Made by a program: the position numbers and the translations under genes. From Ophiobolus disseminans (taxonomy: Eukaryota > Ascomycota > Dothideomycetes > Pleosporales > Phaeosphaeriaceae), in contig MU006217.1 in NCBI GenBank assembly GCA_010093685.1, positions 1,016,911-1,080,910 of the forward strand: 64,000 bases of DNA. The letters run 5' to 3'. Positions 1 to 13,141 of the stretch are shown here, in pieces. The notes under the pieces are model-generated. The model worked only from the letters and a program-made list of their open reading frames with translations, was not told where the DNA came from and did not search any database. The first letter of the stretch is position 1. The number at the start of each line of letters is the position of its first letter.

Positions 1-1924
1 CGATATCAAGGGTGCGTACCATTGACTTGTGGCTCTGATTGTGGCTAACCTGAGCATAGCCGCCAACATCCTCGTGGGCGCAAGCGGGCAAGTCAAGCTT
101 GCGGATTTCGGCGTCTCGGGCCAGCTTTCTGCGACCATGACCAAGAAGAACACATTTGTTGGCACACCCTTCTGGATGGCGCCTGAGGTTATCAAGCAGT
201 CTGGCTATGACGGCAAGGCAGACATCTGGTCACTCGGTATCACAGCGCTTGAGTTGGCCAATGGCGAGCCACCATATGCAGATATCCACCCGATGAAAGT
301 CCTCTTTCTGATACCAAAGAACCCACCACCACAGCTGCACGGCAACTTTTCATCCGCATTCAAGGAGTTTATTGAGCTCTGTTTGCGCAAGGATCCGCGA
401 GAAAGGCCCACGGCAAAGCAATTGCTCCAAACAAACTTCGTTCGCAAAGCTGGAAAGCCTGCCCGTCTACAGGAGCTCATCTCAAGGTACCAGGACTGGA
501 AACTGCGGTACCCCAAGGAAGCCGCAGAGTCTGAGGACGAATTTACTCCTGTCAAGAGAAAAGATCCCGTCAACGAAGACTTGTGGGATTTTGGGACAGT
601 GAGACCTGTGGGAGGCGGTAGAGGTCCGGCGTTGGCGCCGATGAGCGATGCTGGTGCTAATGCTCGCAATCCGTCGCCACAGCGGAAGCCTGCGCCTCAG
701 CAAAAAGGGGATTATGGTGACGAGAACGAAGACACGATTCGAGGAAGCCCTCCACCATCGCCAACAAAGCGTTTGCCGTTCCTTCAGACTCAAGGTTCAG
801 GTGCAGGTTCAATAAGCACAGCTGCAAGAATACCTCTACCACCGTCGCCAGAAAAGAGGTCGGCGCCCATGTTTCCGCCCCCAGCACAAGAAATCCCACG
901 CAAGTCTCCTGTACCTGGATTCTTCTCGCCACCTCAGAACCGCGGACTCGTCACACCAACCAAACCACAAACTCCACAGCAGCCTCGAAGGCAAACACCG
1001 CTTGCCCATGCGTACGATGAGTACATGCAGCGGTCGATCGCTGCCGACATGGAAAACATGGAGATCACGCTGCAACCGCATTCGCAGCAACGTAATCCTA
1101 CCCCAAGTCGGGCGTCCGTCCTACCTCAGATGAACTTGGATATCCCACCATATAGGGGACCTTCTGCTGTCTCTCCCACAAGTGCTGCTCCTCCTCCGCC
1201 AGCACACCAGCCACCACCACTCCTGAGTCCCATCAAGACAAAGCCTCAAGCTCCAATGTCCCAACAATCACAGAAGCCTCTGCCACCACTGGTTGGCCAG
1301 CAGCCGCTTCCGCCACTCGCTGGGCAAAAGCCTCTTCCTTCGACACAACAATCCTTTGCACCATTCAGCCCTACAACGTCCACAAAACCAGACTCGTCAT
1401 CGCCTTCGAATGATCCATTTGGAGGCCCCTCCCTCACCCGACAATTACAACACCAAGCCAGATCACCACCCCCGGCCCCCCTACATCTCACCAACAAATC
1501 CCCACCCCCACCCATGTCTCGAGGCTCCTTCGGCCGTCCTAAGCCTACCGCCAACCACCCCTCGATCCTCGCCCAACAAACTCCAGGCTCACCTGGCATG
1601 TCTACGGATATCACAGCCCTCGATGGCGTCGTCATTCCCGCGCTGGAAGCTGCGCTCTCGCGTCGCGCATACCAACTCAATCTTAAGAATAAACAGGAAT
1701 CAGCGCTGTCGCTGGGTGATCCCCAGGGCTTCATGGAGCGCCGACGACGCAGACATGATTGCCATGAGCGTGTGCGGACGCTGGTTAGTGAGATTAGTGA
1801 GAGATTTAAGGAGTTGGACCGCTGGGATGAACAGGGAGAGGTGGGTATGGGCGGAGAGGTTGCGGGTTTTTTGGAGGGGTTTCTTGAGGAGGTGCTTGTG
1901 AGGGTGGAGCCGGCTGACGATTGA
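1..1924 (+). CDS. GCK-family (Ste20/MST3-like) Ser/Thr protein kinase, 5' partial
   Basis: The 3' part of a germinal-centre kinase; the N-lobe lies upstream of the window. Bases 2-11 encode the end of the catalytic loop (DIK plus the first base of the next codon). A 48-bp intron (12-59, GTGCGT...CTAAC...TAG) follows, and the frame resumes at base 60 to give DIKAANIL. Visible landmarks are ADFG (activation loop start), GTPFWMAPEV (P+1 loop and APE) and DIWSLGITALELANGEPPY (subdomain IX). After the kinase domain comes a motif RLQELISRYQDWK, which resembles the segment following the kinase domain of MST3/Sps1/Kic1-type GCK-III enzymes. A Pro/Ser/Gln-rich linker of roughly 350 residues and a conserved-looking helical C-terminus follow. 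By family it acts in septation/morphogenesis signalling (Sid1, Kic1/Nak1 or Sps1 branch); which branch cannot be told here. Confident of family, not of orthologue. Confidence 0.9.
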
Positions 1925-1927
1925 TTG

Positions 1928-2293
1928 ATGGGATGGGATGTGTTTTATGTTTTTATGGCACGGTGTTGAGGGAGGGATATCTGGGCTTTACTGGAGATGC
2001 CAAATGCACCGATTTGGAGTACTTGAGTCGCACGCATTAGGCTCGTTACTACGTTTGCACTTTCCGGCTATTGATTATACACTTTCAACTCAATTATAAG
2101 GCGCCCGTGTACGGTGATGTTGCGGACGTGTCGAGCCTCTTGGGGTTCGGACGTCGCTGCCTTCTGATTGGTTGACCATGTGCAACTCCGACCCTCGAGC
2201 CAGCATTCGTCACTGATCCAAACGTCACAGCTCGTTGCTCCTAACTAGACAGCTCACGCAGGGCACTTGAAGCTCATTGAAGCCCTGCACATC
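1928..2293. other. Intergenic, promoter of STT4
   Basis: About 370 bp between the kinase stop and the inferred STT4 start codon. It should hold the kinase terminator and the STT4 promoter. I see no ORF, repeat or RNA gene here. Confidence 0.6.
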
Positions 2294-5200
2294 ATGGCGT
2301 GCGTACAGATATTCCTAGCCTGCAGTTTGAGGCTAACAGCATCTGCAGGCGCACCATTCGAAGTAATGCGCTCGAGAAGCTTGCTCGACTGTCTGCGCAG
2401 GCACCCTCGACGACGAGCCCGACTTCCAGCTTCCCACGATTGTTCAAGCGTTGTCCAAATACGGCGCCTGGCCAAAACGGATCTAATCACGGAGACAGTA
2501 GTTCTAGACGGGCGATTGTACGTGACGGTCTCAGTACACGATGACGGTGGCTGGACGTGTGACTGACATCGCCTAGAAAGTCCAAGAGCTGGAAGCCGTC
2601 CTCGCCCTATGCAAAGCCGCACCGTACGTCACGACAGCAGAAACTGCTGCATCGCTGTTGGAGCGCCTGTCCTCGTACCTCCCCGAAGCCTATGCGCACA
2701 CGCTGTCGCCCTCGCCGAGCCTACGGGCCATCGAACTTTCTCCGTACGAGGTCTTGACATATAACCTCACCTCTGCCATACTTTCGCTTGGTACTCGTCA
2801 CGGACTGCAAGCGCAGGCGGCATCGGCGGTCGCGAGCTATGTGCGTGGGTGGACGAGTGCAGCACACGGACTGTCGGCTGACCACTTCGATGAGGATGAC
2901 CAAGACGACTTTGCTGCGGACGGCGAACTTGCGCGGGTCATGACTCAAAGTCTCTCGCTCCTGGGTTTCTTGAACGCCGCGGCTGAACATGTGGGGTTCT
3001 GGAGAGCGTACGAACGGCTTCAGTTCGTCGAGGATGTGCGGGCAGCGCTGTCGGAGAGGTTTCTGGTCGCATTCGAGACCGCGCTGTCCATTGTGCGTAA
3101 TGCGCGCTCGCATCAGCACGGATTGAAAGATTGGAAACGTTACGCCAAGCATTACGCTGCTGTGGGACGGCCACTTGGTGGCATGATTCTGCACGATTCG
3201 TTCTTGAAGGTCGTGGTTGCATCAGCTTCATTTTTGGTAGAGAGTGATAGCCGCACACTTGGGACCGACATCTTGGACGATCTACGATCATCGAGAAATT
3301 TCGATCACATACACCAAGACGCTTCAGGAGACGCGCTTGCCGAGGGATTGACGCGGATTGCAATAGAGGAAATGGAATTCCTCAAAAGTGATATTGACTA
3401 CCTGCAACGCGTTGCGTCTGCATGGCAGCAACGACAAGCATCCTCCGTCAAGGGCAAGGTGCTCGTCACGTACCTCTGCTGCACTGTCTACGATGAGGAT
3501 ATCGCCGAGGCCGATCTTCTGAGTTCATGGCTGGAGAATGTACTGGATGACCCATCGCAAACAGCAGACCACGATCTTAGCTCCACGGTGTTGAAGTCGA
3601 TGGCGGTACTGGCAAAGGTCTCACCGCCCCTCGCATCGAGTCTTGGACGTTCACTACCACGAATCATCGTCCAGGGCAATTTCGATCAGCGAACCACCTC
3701 AGTTGCGGCTGATGCTCTCGCGGCGGTACTCAGTCTACTTCCTCAAGACGCAATCATCACAACTCTGTACAGCCTTGGAAACACTATCAGCGCAGCCCCG
3801 GCGTCTGATCGCAGTGGTGTTACTTCTCCGCTCAATGGCTCGAGCAGAGGCTCGCGCACCGGCGTCTATAATCATGAGCATGGAAGCACTATATCATTAA
3901 CACCAAGCGACATCGAAGAACCGGATTTCGTTCACACAACTGTCGTTGAGACTATTGTGTCGGTGGTGCGCAATTGCAAAGATGAGAAGGTTACAGCACT
4001 TGCGCTGTCCATGCTTGTTCAAAAGGTCGGACGGGCCAGTAAGGGAGTTGACGCGAAAATCATCACGGACGCCGCTTTCCTGGGTATTCACAGTCCCCCT
4101 GGCGAGTTCAAGACGCTACTCAAGGCCTACTCTAGGTACGCTCATGACGCAATTGTTAGGGACGATGCGATTACTCTTGAAGCTGTAAGTATTGCTGTTC
4201 AGTCGAAGTGCTCTTTTGCTAATCCGAGACATAGATTATGACCGCCCGCTTGAACATGTCTAGAGAGATCTCTGCTGATGATCCTGCTTACGAGATATAT
4301 CTCACTCATTTGTTGGACACTATCGTTAGCAAAGGCGACGCACCCGAAACGTCGCATCGCCACATGCGAGACACCGAGCTCGCAGCCCAAGAAATCGCAC
4401 AGCTTCTCAAGCCTCTGGCAGTCCTCCTCTCACGGAACGCAAAGCACGCCGATACGGCAGATTTTAGCGACTCAATCATCAGTCTGCAACGCGATGCCTG
4501 GTTCAACATTGTCGTTCATGGCTTCGATACGATGTCGGAATTGGGAAAGCAGTATCGGGAAGAACTCAAGATGCTCGCTCGCTTCAGCAAGCCATTAATC
4601 GCCGAAGAACGACCCTCATTATCCGAAAGCGACATTGAGCTGAACACTGTTCTCCGCCGCGGCAAATCGCCCGAACATACCGTCGAACAGAAGAGGCGTC
4701 TCGGGAAGTTGTTGCCTTCTTGCGAAGCTGATACCAAGTCACTCAGCTATCAAGAAGCAGTTTTCTTGAGCGCGGCGTATCTTGTAGAAGATCTACGTGC
4801 TAGTACAGGTGATTGCACCAAGGCTCTTGCTTACTTCTTAGATCCAAAGCTGCGCTCTGGCGCTGTCGGAAACTGTATGGCTGCGATCACGACGGCGGCG
4901 GTTCGGACGTACTTGAGCAAGACATTGTCGGGGCAGTATCAGTCGTTCTCTACGCCGTATTTGGCAGACCAACTTGCGACCATCTTCTCCGCATGTTGCC
5001 ATCGGATTGGTCGCATTCAACAAGCTGCTGGGGCGTGCGCCGATCTGATCATCCACGAGGTGCCATCGACGTTGTGTCAAAAGAGCGCTCTTTTCGCTCT
5101 TCTTGAATTGTTGTCCATCATGTGGTACAGCTGTCTCGAGGGTGAGACAGATGAGTATACTTGGAAATCAACCTTCACTTCAAAGAAGTCAAACATTATG

Positions 5201-8200
5201 GTGGAGCTGTCGGACGATTACGCCTTCCGCCGAGCCACGTTGACATCCTTACATAAGCGTGCAACAGCCTGGGTAAAGGACGCACTCGATACCGCGCCGC
5301 TTGACGTCAAGGGCCTCTTGCAAACATATCTATCAGAGTTTGACGATGAGGCTTCGTTTGGCCACATCTCTCTCGGGCGATCGTTCGCTTTGGAGATGGG
5401 ATCTGTCATCCCGTCCACTGACCAGCGCCTTGGTGCTGTGGAACGTCAGGGCATCAATATCAACACTGCGTCTGACTTCATCACGCAATACACTACACGA
5501 CAGGAGTATAAATTCCTCGAGGGCGTCAACGACCAAGAAGAAGAGTGGTTGAGGAACGGAGCGACTATGGGTGCGCCGCCAAACTACCTCTCGCGCAGTC
5601 TACAGGATGCGACGAATCTCCTCATTGATTTGGAGAATCGGACCTTGAATCACAAGCACGTGACGATTGCGGAGCTGCGCGATATTCTGCGCAGAGCAGC
5701 GGCGTTGCTTTGCAGGGTGAAAACTGATCAGTCACCAATCGTGCAACATCTGGTTGGAATTCCGTTTGCAGTGTTTTCGAAACAATCTATCAAGCTTGGT
5801 ATCTCTCTCTGGACGAGCGTCACGAAAGAGAATCCGAGGATGGAGTCACGCATCTTGGTTGCGATTGCGGAGAACTGGGAGACTACGGTGCGAAAGCGTC
5901 GAGGTATCTTCAGTACTTCGTTGAGGTGAGTTCCCCAATCTCATGTCAACGTATCATTTTTAATCTGTGTACAGCCATCCCGACCCCTTTTACGGCAAAC
6001 AAGAGTTTGCTGCCACAGACAAGGAAGCTCTTTCGAAACGTCAACAAGATATTTACAACCTCATCGCACCGCACTTCCGGCTCTTGCAATTTCTGTCCAG
6101 TCACTTCAGCGCTTCGCGACTCAGCAAATCGGACATTGAGCGCGTATATGTGCGCTTGATACACGTCACACTTGATGCGATGAGCCTTGGATGCTCTCAG
6201 CCTCTTGCGAGAGAAGCATATTTCCACATCATCTTGCTGGGCCTGAAGATTGCGCGTCATTGTACTACATTGGCGTCGGCTATTAAGGGACGTTTACTGG
6301 ATCGCATCTTGACTGCTGCTCTGGCATGGTTCGCTCATGCGCCGCAGTACGTACACCCCATTTTGTTTATGACTCAAATGCTGACGGTTTTAGGTGGTCA
6401 TTCGGAGGCAACCGGTTACAAATCAAGGCCGAAACACATATACTGGCTGACGTGCAAGCGAACCTAGACGCCATCAGCAAAACTATTACTATTGGGGATG
6501 TAGGCTCGAAACTCAAAGCGAAACAAGACTTACTGTCTACGTTGATTGCGAATGAGCAGTCTCGTCTGTTGGTTTGGCTGTTCCCTCTTGATCAGACAAG
6601 AAAGCATCACTTCACATCCAATACTTCGAGGGTCGGACTTCCTGACGTAAGTATCTATGCAGCTTGAGTCGTGTATATGCTAACATTAGTAGACTGCCGT
6701 GTCCGCGCACTTGAAAACTGCATGGGCGGAAAATCCAGCTATTGCCGTACATCTCGTCAAACGTTTCCAGTCTCAGCGTCTGGCTACGGAAGTACGTTGG
6801 CAGGTGCTGAATTTCCCTCACAAGGTGTTGGATGAGCCAGATGCACTCGAGATTCTTCTTGGCAATCAGTTGCCGGGCGATGTGTCGTTCCAGCTGAAGG
6901 TATGTATGATTATTTATCTGAAGTGAAACGACTAACGACTGTAGTACCTGCTCTACTGGAAATCCGTCAACCCTATCACAGCAGTGACGTACTTCATGCC
7001 GGCTTACGGAAACCACCCCTTCATCATACAGTATGCGATGAGAGCGCTCGAGAGCCATTCCGTGGACGTCATGTTTTTCTACGTGTACCAGATCGTGCAG
7101 ACGCTGCGATATGATGTTCTTGGTTACGTTGAGAGATACATTATTGAGACGGCGAAGTTCTCGCAGTTGTTCGCGCATCAGATCATCTGGAATATGAAGG
7201 CCAATGCGTACAAGGACGAAGCATCGGAGATCGTAAGTACCGAGATGCGAAACTTGTTTGTTTGTACTAATAAGTATACAGCCTGATCCTGTCAAGCCAA
7301 CACTCGACAAGGTCATGGGAAGCTTGGAGTCGAGCTTCTCACCTGAAGACCACGCGTTCTATGAACGCGAGTTTGCCTTTTTCAACGAAGTCACAGGTAT
7401 CTCCGGTACACTGCGTTCAGTCCTCCACGAGCCGAAGGAGGTCAAGAAGCAGAAGATCGAAGAAGAACTGCGCAAAATTCAAGTCGAAGTCGGTGTCTAC
7501 CTCCCAAGTAACCCAGATGGCCAAGTCATCGGCATCGACCGCAAATCCGGCAAGCCGCTGCAATCTCACGCCAAGACGCCCTTCATGGCCACCTTCCGCA
7601 TCCGCAAGAATAAACCATCCACTCCGGCGGTTATCGACGAGACCGAAGAAAACGACCGCGCCTCGCAAAAGACCAACACCTACGAAACCTGGCTCAGTGC
7701 CATTTTCAAAGTCGGCGACGACTGCCGCCAGGACGTCCTCGCACTTCAAATGATTGCCGCCTTCCGAGGTATCTTCAACACCGTCGGCCTCGATGTCTGG
7801 GTCTTCCCGTACCGCGTGACCGCCACTGCCCCTGGCTGCGGCGTCATCGACGTCTTGCCCAACTCCATCTCCCGCGACATGCTCGGCCGCGAAGCCGTCA
7901 ACCGCCTAGACGAGTACTTTGTCAGCCGCTACGGCAACCAAGATTCGATTGCCTACCAAGCCGCGCGCAGCAACTTTGTCAAATCCATGGCCGCCTACAG
8001 CGTGATATCCTACCTCCTACAGTTCAAAGACCGCCACAACGGCAACATCATGATCGACGACGCCGGCCACATCATCCACATCGACTTCGGCTTCTGCTTC
8101 GACATCGCACCCGGCGGCATAAAATTCGAACGCGCGCCTTTTAAACTCACAGCCGAAATGATCGGCGTCATGGGCGGTTCTACTACGTCGCAAGCGTACC

Positions 8201-8469
8201 GCTGGTTCGAAGAGTTGACTATCAAAGCTTTCCTCGCTGCGCGCCAGCATTGCGATCACCTCACGCATATCGTGCAAGTCATGCTGGACTCCGGACTGCC
8301 GTGCTTTAAACCCGATACGATTAAAAACTTTCGCGATCGCTTTGTGTTGGAGAGAGATGAGAGGGGTGCTGCGGAGTATATGAAGGAGTGTGTGAGGAGG
8401 AGCGCGAGTAGTCAGAGTACGGGTGTTTATGATCGCTTTCAGTTAATTACGAATGGGATTCCTTATTAG
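2294..8469 (+). CDS. stt4: Phosphatidylinositol 4-kinase Stt4 (PI4KIII-alpha)
   Basis: Makes PI4P from phosphatidylinositol at the plasma membrane. Nine exons: 2294-2298, 2349-2517, 2577-4184, 4235-5925, 5975-6346, 6394-6646, 6693-6899, 6945-7232, 7282-8469. Together they give 1926 aa, the usual size for fungal Stt4. The first coding exon is only ATGGC. It was chosen because splicing to 2349 gives MARTIRSNALEKLARLS, matching the conserved Stt4 N-terminus, and because the intron has GTGCGT, GCTAAC and CTGCAG signals. The C-terminal 390 residues are the PI3/4-kinase catalytic domain, with the catalytic loop DRHNGN (about residues 1781-1786) and the DFGF activation loop (about 1799). The long helical-repeat region and the PIK accessory domain precede it. 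The protein ends QLITNGIPY, as in the family. All intron phases are consistent and no defect is visible. It is probably constitutively expressed core machinery, working with Efr3/Ypp1-type scaffolds. Confidence 0.95.
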
Positions 8470-9711
8470 ATGGGAGGGGAGGGGGAGAGAGGGGGTGGTA
8501 TGGAATATTCTTTCGAGTACGTTGTTCGTTGCTGTTTTGATGTAATAGGGGTTGTTGATGCTGTGAATAGGTCTCTCGTTAGACTGAGATACAAAATTTT
8601 AGCGCGATTGCGTGGGTTCGAGTAGGTGGTGATGTGTGTGAGAGTTGGTATGGCGTGTTCAGTATCGGAGTGAGTCTCCGCGACGAGATATCTCGTCGCT
8701 TCGACTCCTTTGCTTTCCGTCATGATTTTTTGGACTCTCTCTCTTTCCCGTGTTTCTTTGCCATCGGTTTCGCAGTCACGATTGCTGTGACTGTTTCAAG
8801 TTTTATTTATCAATACATTAATACCGTTCTCGCACTTTCATAGCCTGTGCCGCCATCTTTTTTCGCTATGACACTCCTTGTTTATATTGTGGTTTCGATT
8901 GCATGTGTCAACCACTCTGAACCATCGTACTCGCGTTGTGACTTGGTTCGTATACGTCAATCTACCTGGGTGCGTTGCTGCATGAATTCCAGCCTCGACT
9001 GTGGTTACTGGTATCTGCGTACTTCACACTCGCTGCTTCACGACGCTGGGCCTTCCATTTTGAGCAGTGAATTACTGCGTTCTTCACGTCGTTTACTCGG
9101 CCGTTTGCTGTCTTGGTGAGTATAAATTCCTTGAGGTCGTGGCTTCGAGTGTTCTTTAGACACGCATAACAATAACGCTTCGACTACTGTACTTGAGCAC
9201 TCCAATTTCTACTTCAGAACTTCGGCACTTTAATCGCTACTCAACTTCTCCTTCAGCACTCCAACCTCTATGCGCCTGGAGCGATCACACATCATCAAAA
9301 CGTCCACGACGACAATCTTATTCACTCGGCACACTTTGCTCTTGGCTGGAGAGGTCGCAAATCACGACAAATTCAAGCAACTACAATTACGCTTTGGAAA
9401 CTCGCCTGGAGCGACTACCTAGTGCGATATCATTCTCAGCGCCACCAAGCCTCCGACCCTCGCTTGAGTAATCGACCGCGACATCGTCACTTCTTACCTC
9501 GACACCAAGCGCCATACAGCTCAGCATCCTCACATCATCTTCCGATAACCTGGAAGCCTTCGGCCTGTATAAGGAGCAGAATTGGACTGGTTCGAAGAAA
9601 GAAGAAGCGCCAATCATCTAAAGACTAGCTCTTCTAGTTAGGATACTTTTCATCGACTCAACAACCTCTCATACTCTTTACAGACTCACGTGGACGCTAC
9701 CTACCCGCATC
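8470..9711. other. Intergenic; TATA and long pyrimidine-rich leader of the zinc-module gene
   Basis: About 1.2 kb. The first part is the STT4 3' flank. A TATAAA lies at 9121-9126. From about 9150 the sequence turns into an ACTTC/CTCCA-rich leader with the motif CCTGGAGCGAYY at 9275 and again at 9405. A related motif occurs in the leader of the second zinc-module gene (15980 and 16186). A pyrimidine-rich TTTACAG at about 9687 could be a 5'UTR intron acceptor. ORFs here (for example 8847-9119) lack a convincing ATG context and family resemblance. Confidence 0.45.
9121..9126 (+). promoter_or_regulatory. Candidate TATA box
   Basis: TATAAA, 586 bp upstream of the ATG at 9712. It is the only good TATA in the interval and sits just before the leader-like pyrimidine-rich sequence. 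A similar layout (TATAAA at 15825) precedes the paralogous gene at 16303. Confidence 0.35.
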
Positions 9712-10797
9712 ATGGTCACTTACGTTACAGCAGAGCATTGTAACAATATCGATTGCTGGTGGCAAGGAATGATCCTAGACACCAAAGATGAGTCTAAGAG
9801 CAAGTTCAAGCCCGTCCATGGAATAAAGCATCCAGGCCACGACATAAACGGCGAGGAACTCTATATTACCGAGGTCAGTCGAAGTCAGATGTGCGTAGGA
9901 TGTCAAAGAGACGGCATAAGACCCCGCAACATATCACCGGAGCTTGAAGCGACTTCGATGGTTGATCTCGAGAGAGCTCTATCATCATCGCCGCCACCAA
10001 CCACAGTCACGTAGAAAGGCAGACGCAAACGTCGGAGGTCAAGAGCTCTAAGCGACGAGGAAATGGAGGAGGAGGAGGAGGAGGACGATGATGAAGATGT
10101 TAGCGACGCAGAATATGACCACACTCAACAGGGGTTTCCAAAGGGCTATACTGGGATGGCGTGTAGTGCATGTCTGGCAAGAGGTACGCATGCAACTTGT
10201 GTTCCATCTACTGAGGACCCGGGTACTTGTACGCATTGTGCTTCACACAAGATAAAATGTCACTGGAGGATACTACCGGCGGACGCGTTTCCCGAAGATT
10301 ATGTTGGCCCATCGTGCTCCGCATGCCACAAAAGTGGAGCGACATGCGATGGCAAGCGACCTTGCTCCCACTGCAAGAGAACTCAAAATAGACCTGCAAT
10401 GAGGTGCAAATATCTGACCGTCATCGGACTGGCAGATAGGCGAAGAGGCACAATAATCAAACCCGAAATCACAAAAAGCGCGGAATGCAAGTCATGCCTA
10501 TACCTGTATTTCTGTAACCGAACAGACCCTTGCAAAGAGTGCAAAGACCGCAAAATTGATTGCATCTATCCACCATTTGCAAGATCACTTCCTCCTGGAC
10601 CCAGATCTAGAGTTGATTGCAAAAACTGTACGTCTCAAACAGGAATCTCGTGTGACAGAGGTGTACCTTCTTGTCAGAAGTGCAAGGACTTAGGGAGGAC
10701 GGACTGCGTATACACCAAGTCGAAAAGTTGCGAATGCTGTAAGAAGAGTAAAGTGAAATGCGACGGGATGCGCCCCACGTGTGACGTACAGTGGTGA
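9712..10797 (+). pseudogene. Tandem Zn2Cys6-module protein, N-terminal part, interrupted
   Basis: ATG at 9712 opens a frame that runs to 10797 apart from one in-frame TAG at 10012-10014. After the TAG the same frame continues with a basic KGRRKRRRSR patch and an acidic stretch (EEEEEEDDDED). Four cysteine modules of Zn2Cys6-like spacing follow: 10162-10260 (C-x2-C-x8-C-x8-C-x2-C-x6-C), 10315-10407, 10486-10563 and 10618-10707. A fifth begins at 10729 (CECCKKSKVKC, the most canonical) and stops after its fourth Cys at 10782. The frame ends at TGA 10795, exactly where a foreign block appears to begin; the missing end is probably at 14045-14890. Canonical Zn2Cys6 proteins carry one such module near the N-terminus, bound to DNA. 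An array of five is unusual, and no regulatory domain is seen. Function unknown; the cluster-bearing protein may bind nucleic acid (inference). The stop and the truncation suggest a decayed gene. Confidence 0.6.
10792..10796 (+). repeat. Left copy of TGGTG direct repeat (candidate target-site duplication)
   Basis: TGGTG at 10792-10796 recurs at 14045-14049. Joining the two copies restores one reading frame across the break: cysteine module, then DVQW, then CRKNEAYTG. A 5-bp duplication is consistent with an insertion event but is short enough to arise by chance. Confidence 0.4.
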
Positions 10798-13141
10798 CCG
10801 AAATCGGTTTCCGGTTCTAACACTTCGGTTATTCTGCGCGCACGGCCGCTAGAAAAGCGCTTGCAGGGGGTAACTTGTTATCTTTGAAAACCTGAAGTAA
10901 CGAGCGTTGCACAGTAGACTGCAATGATTTTAGGAGATGAGAGGCGCTCGTGAGTAAAGGGTGCGCGCCACCACATTAGGCATTGAAGGCGGCCAGGTAT
11001 GCGCTCGAGGCTGAAGCCGGTGAGTCCTTCGCCTGCACTGCCTCGCCAGGCTGCCTCCATCGCCCACCCCGCATCGCAGGCTACTTACCACTTCCATCAC
11101 CATCTTGGTCGCTTCTAAAAGTCATTTGCTCTAAATCTATGCCGCCTCTGCTATAGAGCGATGCGGGCATGCGACTCCTCCACTTGGATAGTGAGAGACT
11201 TGTCTCTACCGACTTCCGCGGGAAGACGATCCCGCCATATGCTATCCTCTCGCACAGATGGAGCGATTCCGAGGTTCTCCTTGAAGACCTGGGACTAGAC
11301 ACTTGTAAAGAGAAGGCCGGGTATCGAAAGATCGAGTTCTGTGCCGCGCAGGCCGCGCAGGATGGGCTGCAGTATTTCTGGATCGACACATGCTGCATTA
11401 ACAAGTGGGACCTTCGCGAGCGCTCAAAGGCAATTAACTCCATGTTCCGCTGGTACAAGGACGCGGCGAGGTGTTACGTGTTCCTGCCGGATGTTTCAGT
11501 AGCAACAGATGCACCCCAAAGTGCATGGGAAACATCCTTCCGAGCAAGCGAATGGTTCACGCGGGGCTGGACGCTGCAGGAGCTCATTGCCCCCGCATCT
11601 GTGGAATTCTTTTCCTGCGAAGGGTGGCGGATAGGCAACAAGACGTCTCTCGAGCCGCTAGTGCGCGAGGCAACGGGCATCCCGGTCGAGGTATTGCGGA
11701 ACGGCCCCTTGGACGGTTTCACTATTGACGAGCGAAGAGGCTGGGCCAAGGATCGTAAAACAACCGAAGAAGAAGACGTAGTATACTGTCTGCTCGGAAT
11801 CCTTGATGTTGTCATACCCGCAGCCTACGGTGAGGGGGCGGAGAGGGCATGGTGAAGACTGCAGACCGAACTGGAGACAGCCGGTAGTGCACCGTCCATC
11901 ATCCCATTCTCCCAGAACGACCAGTTTGTTGGTCGCAAGTTGCAGCTTGCTGAAGTTGAAGTGAAGCTCTTCAAACATAACCAAGCTACAATAATGGCAA
12001 TCGTTGGACCGCCAGGAACGGGCAAGTCGCAGCTAGCGCTCGAGGTCGCTCACAGGACCAGGCTAAGGAACAAGGACTGCTCCGTCTTCTGGATCGACGC
12101 GAGCGACATAGACAGCCTCTACCGATCGTACGAAAGCGTCGCCCAGAAGCTCAGCATCCCGGGCTGGGACGACGAGAAGGCAGACAGCAGGCAGCTGGTG
12201 AAAGCCTATCTAAGCGGAAAGGGAGAAAAACAGTACCTGCTTGTTTTTGATAACGCGGATGAAGTGAGTCTGGGGTCTAGCGGGATGCCCACGGGAGCCG
12301 CCCACCTGTCCGACTACTTGCCACAGTCGGAACGGTGTGCTATTCTCTACACCACTACTAATCGCGACACAGCCGAGACGCTAGCAGCGCCAAACATCGT
12401 AGAGCTACAAGAGATGACGTCAAGAACAGCTCAGAGTATGCTAGAGAGTCATTTACAGACAGTATTCTCAGGAAGTGAGCAGCAAGAGGCGCAACTCTTG
12501 CTCCGCGAGCTGTCCTATCTTCCCCTGGCCGTCGTCCAAGCAGCAGCGTACATCACGGCTCAAAGCATCACACTACCAAAGTATCGATCACTAGTAGCCA
12601 AGCAAAAGGAAGCAGCTCTAAGGCATAGTAGTGAACTGCTGGGTAACGGGTCCCAGGAGCCCGATACAACAGGTCCCGTAGCTACTACGCTGATTATTTC
12701 ACTGGACCAACTCCGTGGTAACGGCAAGCTGGCAGCAAAGTATTTGTTTCTTGCGGCTTGCGTGGACCGGAAAGACATCCCGCTTGATCTTCTACCATCA
12801 TCCTTGCCTTGTGAGAAAGAAGAGGCGATAAGGATTCTCCGCAGGTACGGTCTTGTCATGATGCGGCCTGCCGAGTCATCGCTTGATCTTCACCAGCTAG
12901 TACATGGCGCTTTGCGGGAATGGCTTCGAAGGCAAGGGCTGCTGAACGAATGGACGGGAACTGCCGTTAAAGAGCTGTACAGGGTGTTCCCGGGCAATGA
13001 TCATAGGAGTAGAAGCAAGTGGAGACGACTCCTTCCGCATGCAAAGTATGTTCTGTCACATGGCTGGGCTGAACAAGAGGGCGGAGACAGATTAGAACTG
13101 GCATGGAAATGTGCTGCGGCACTGTACAACGATGGCCGGTG

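Noticed and set aside
10011..10050. A 40-bp intron removing the TAG at 10012
   Set aside because: GTAGAA is a poor donor and there is no branch site; the frame continues sensibly straight through the TAG.
10789..10815. CAGTGGTGACCGAAATCGG as a hAT-type terminal inverted repeat
   Set aside because: It starts like some hAT ends, but I found no inverted partner near 14 kb and no 8-bp duplication or transposase. The 5-bp TGGTG repeat explains the border better.
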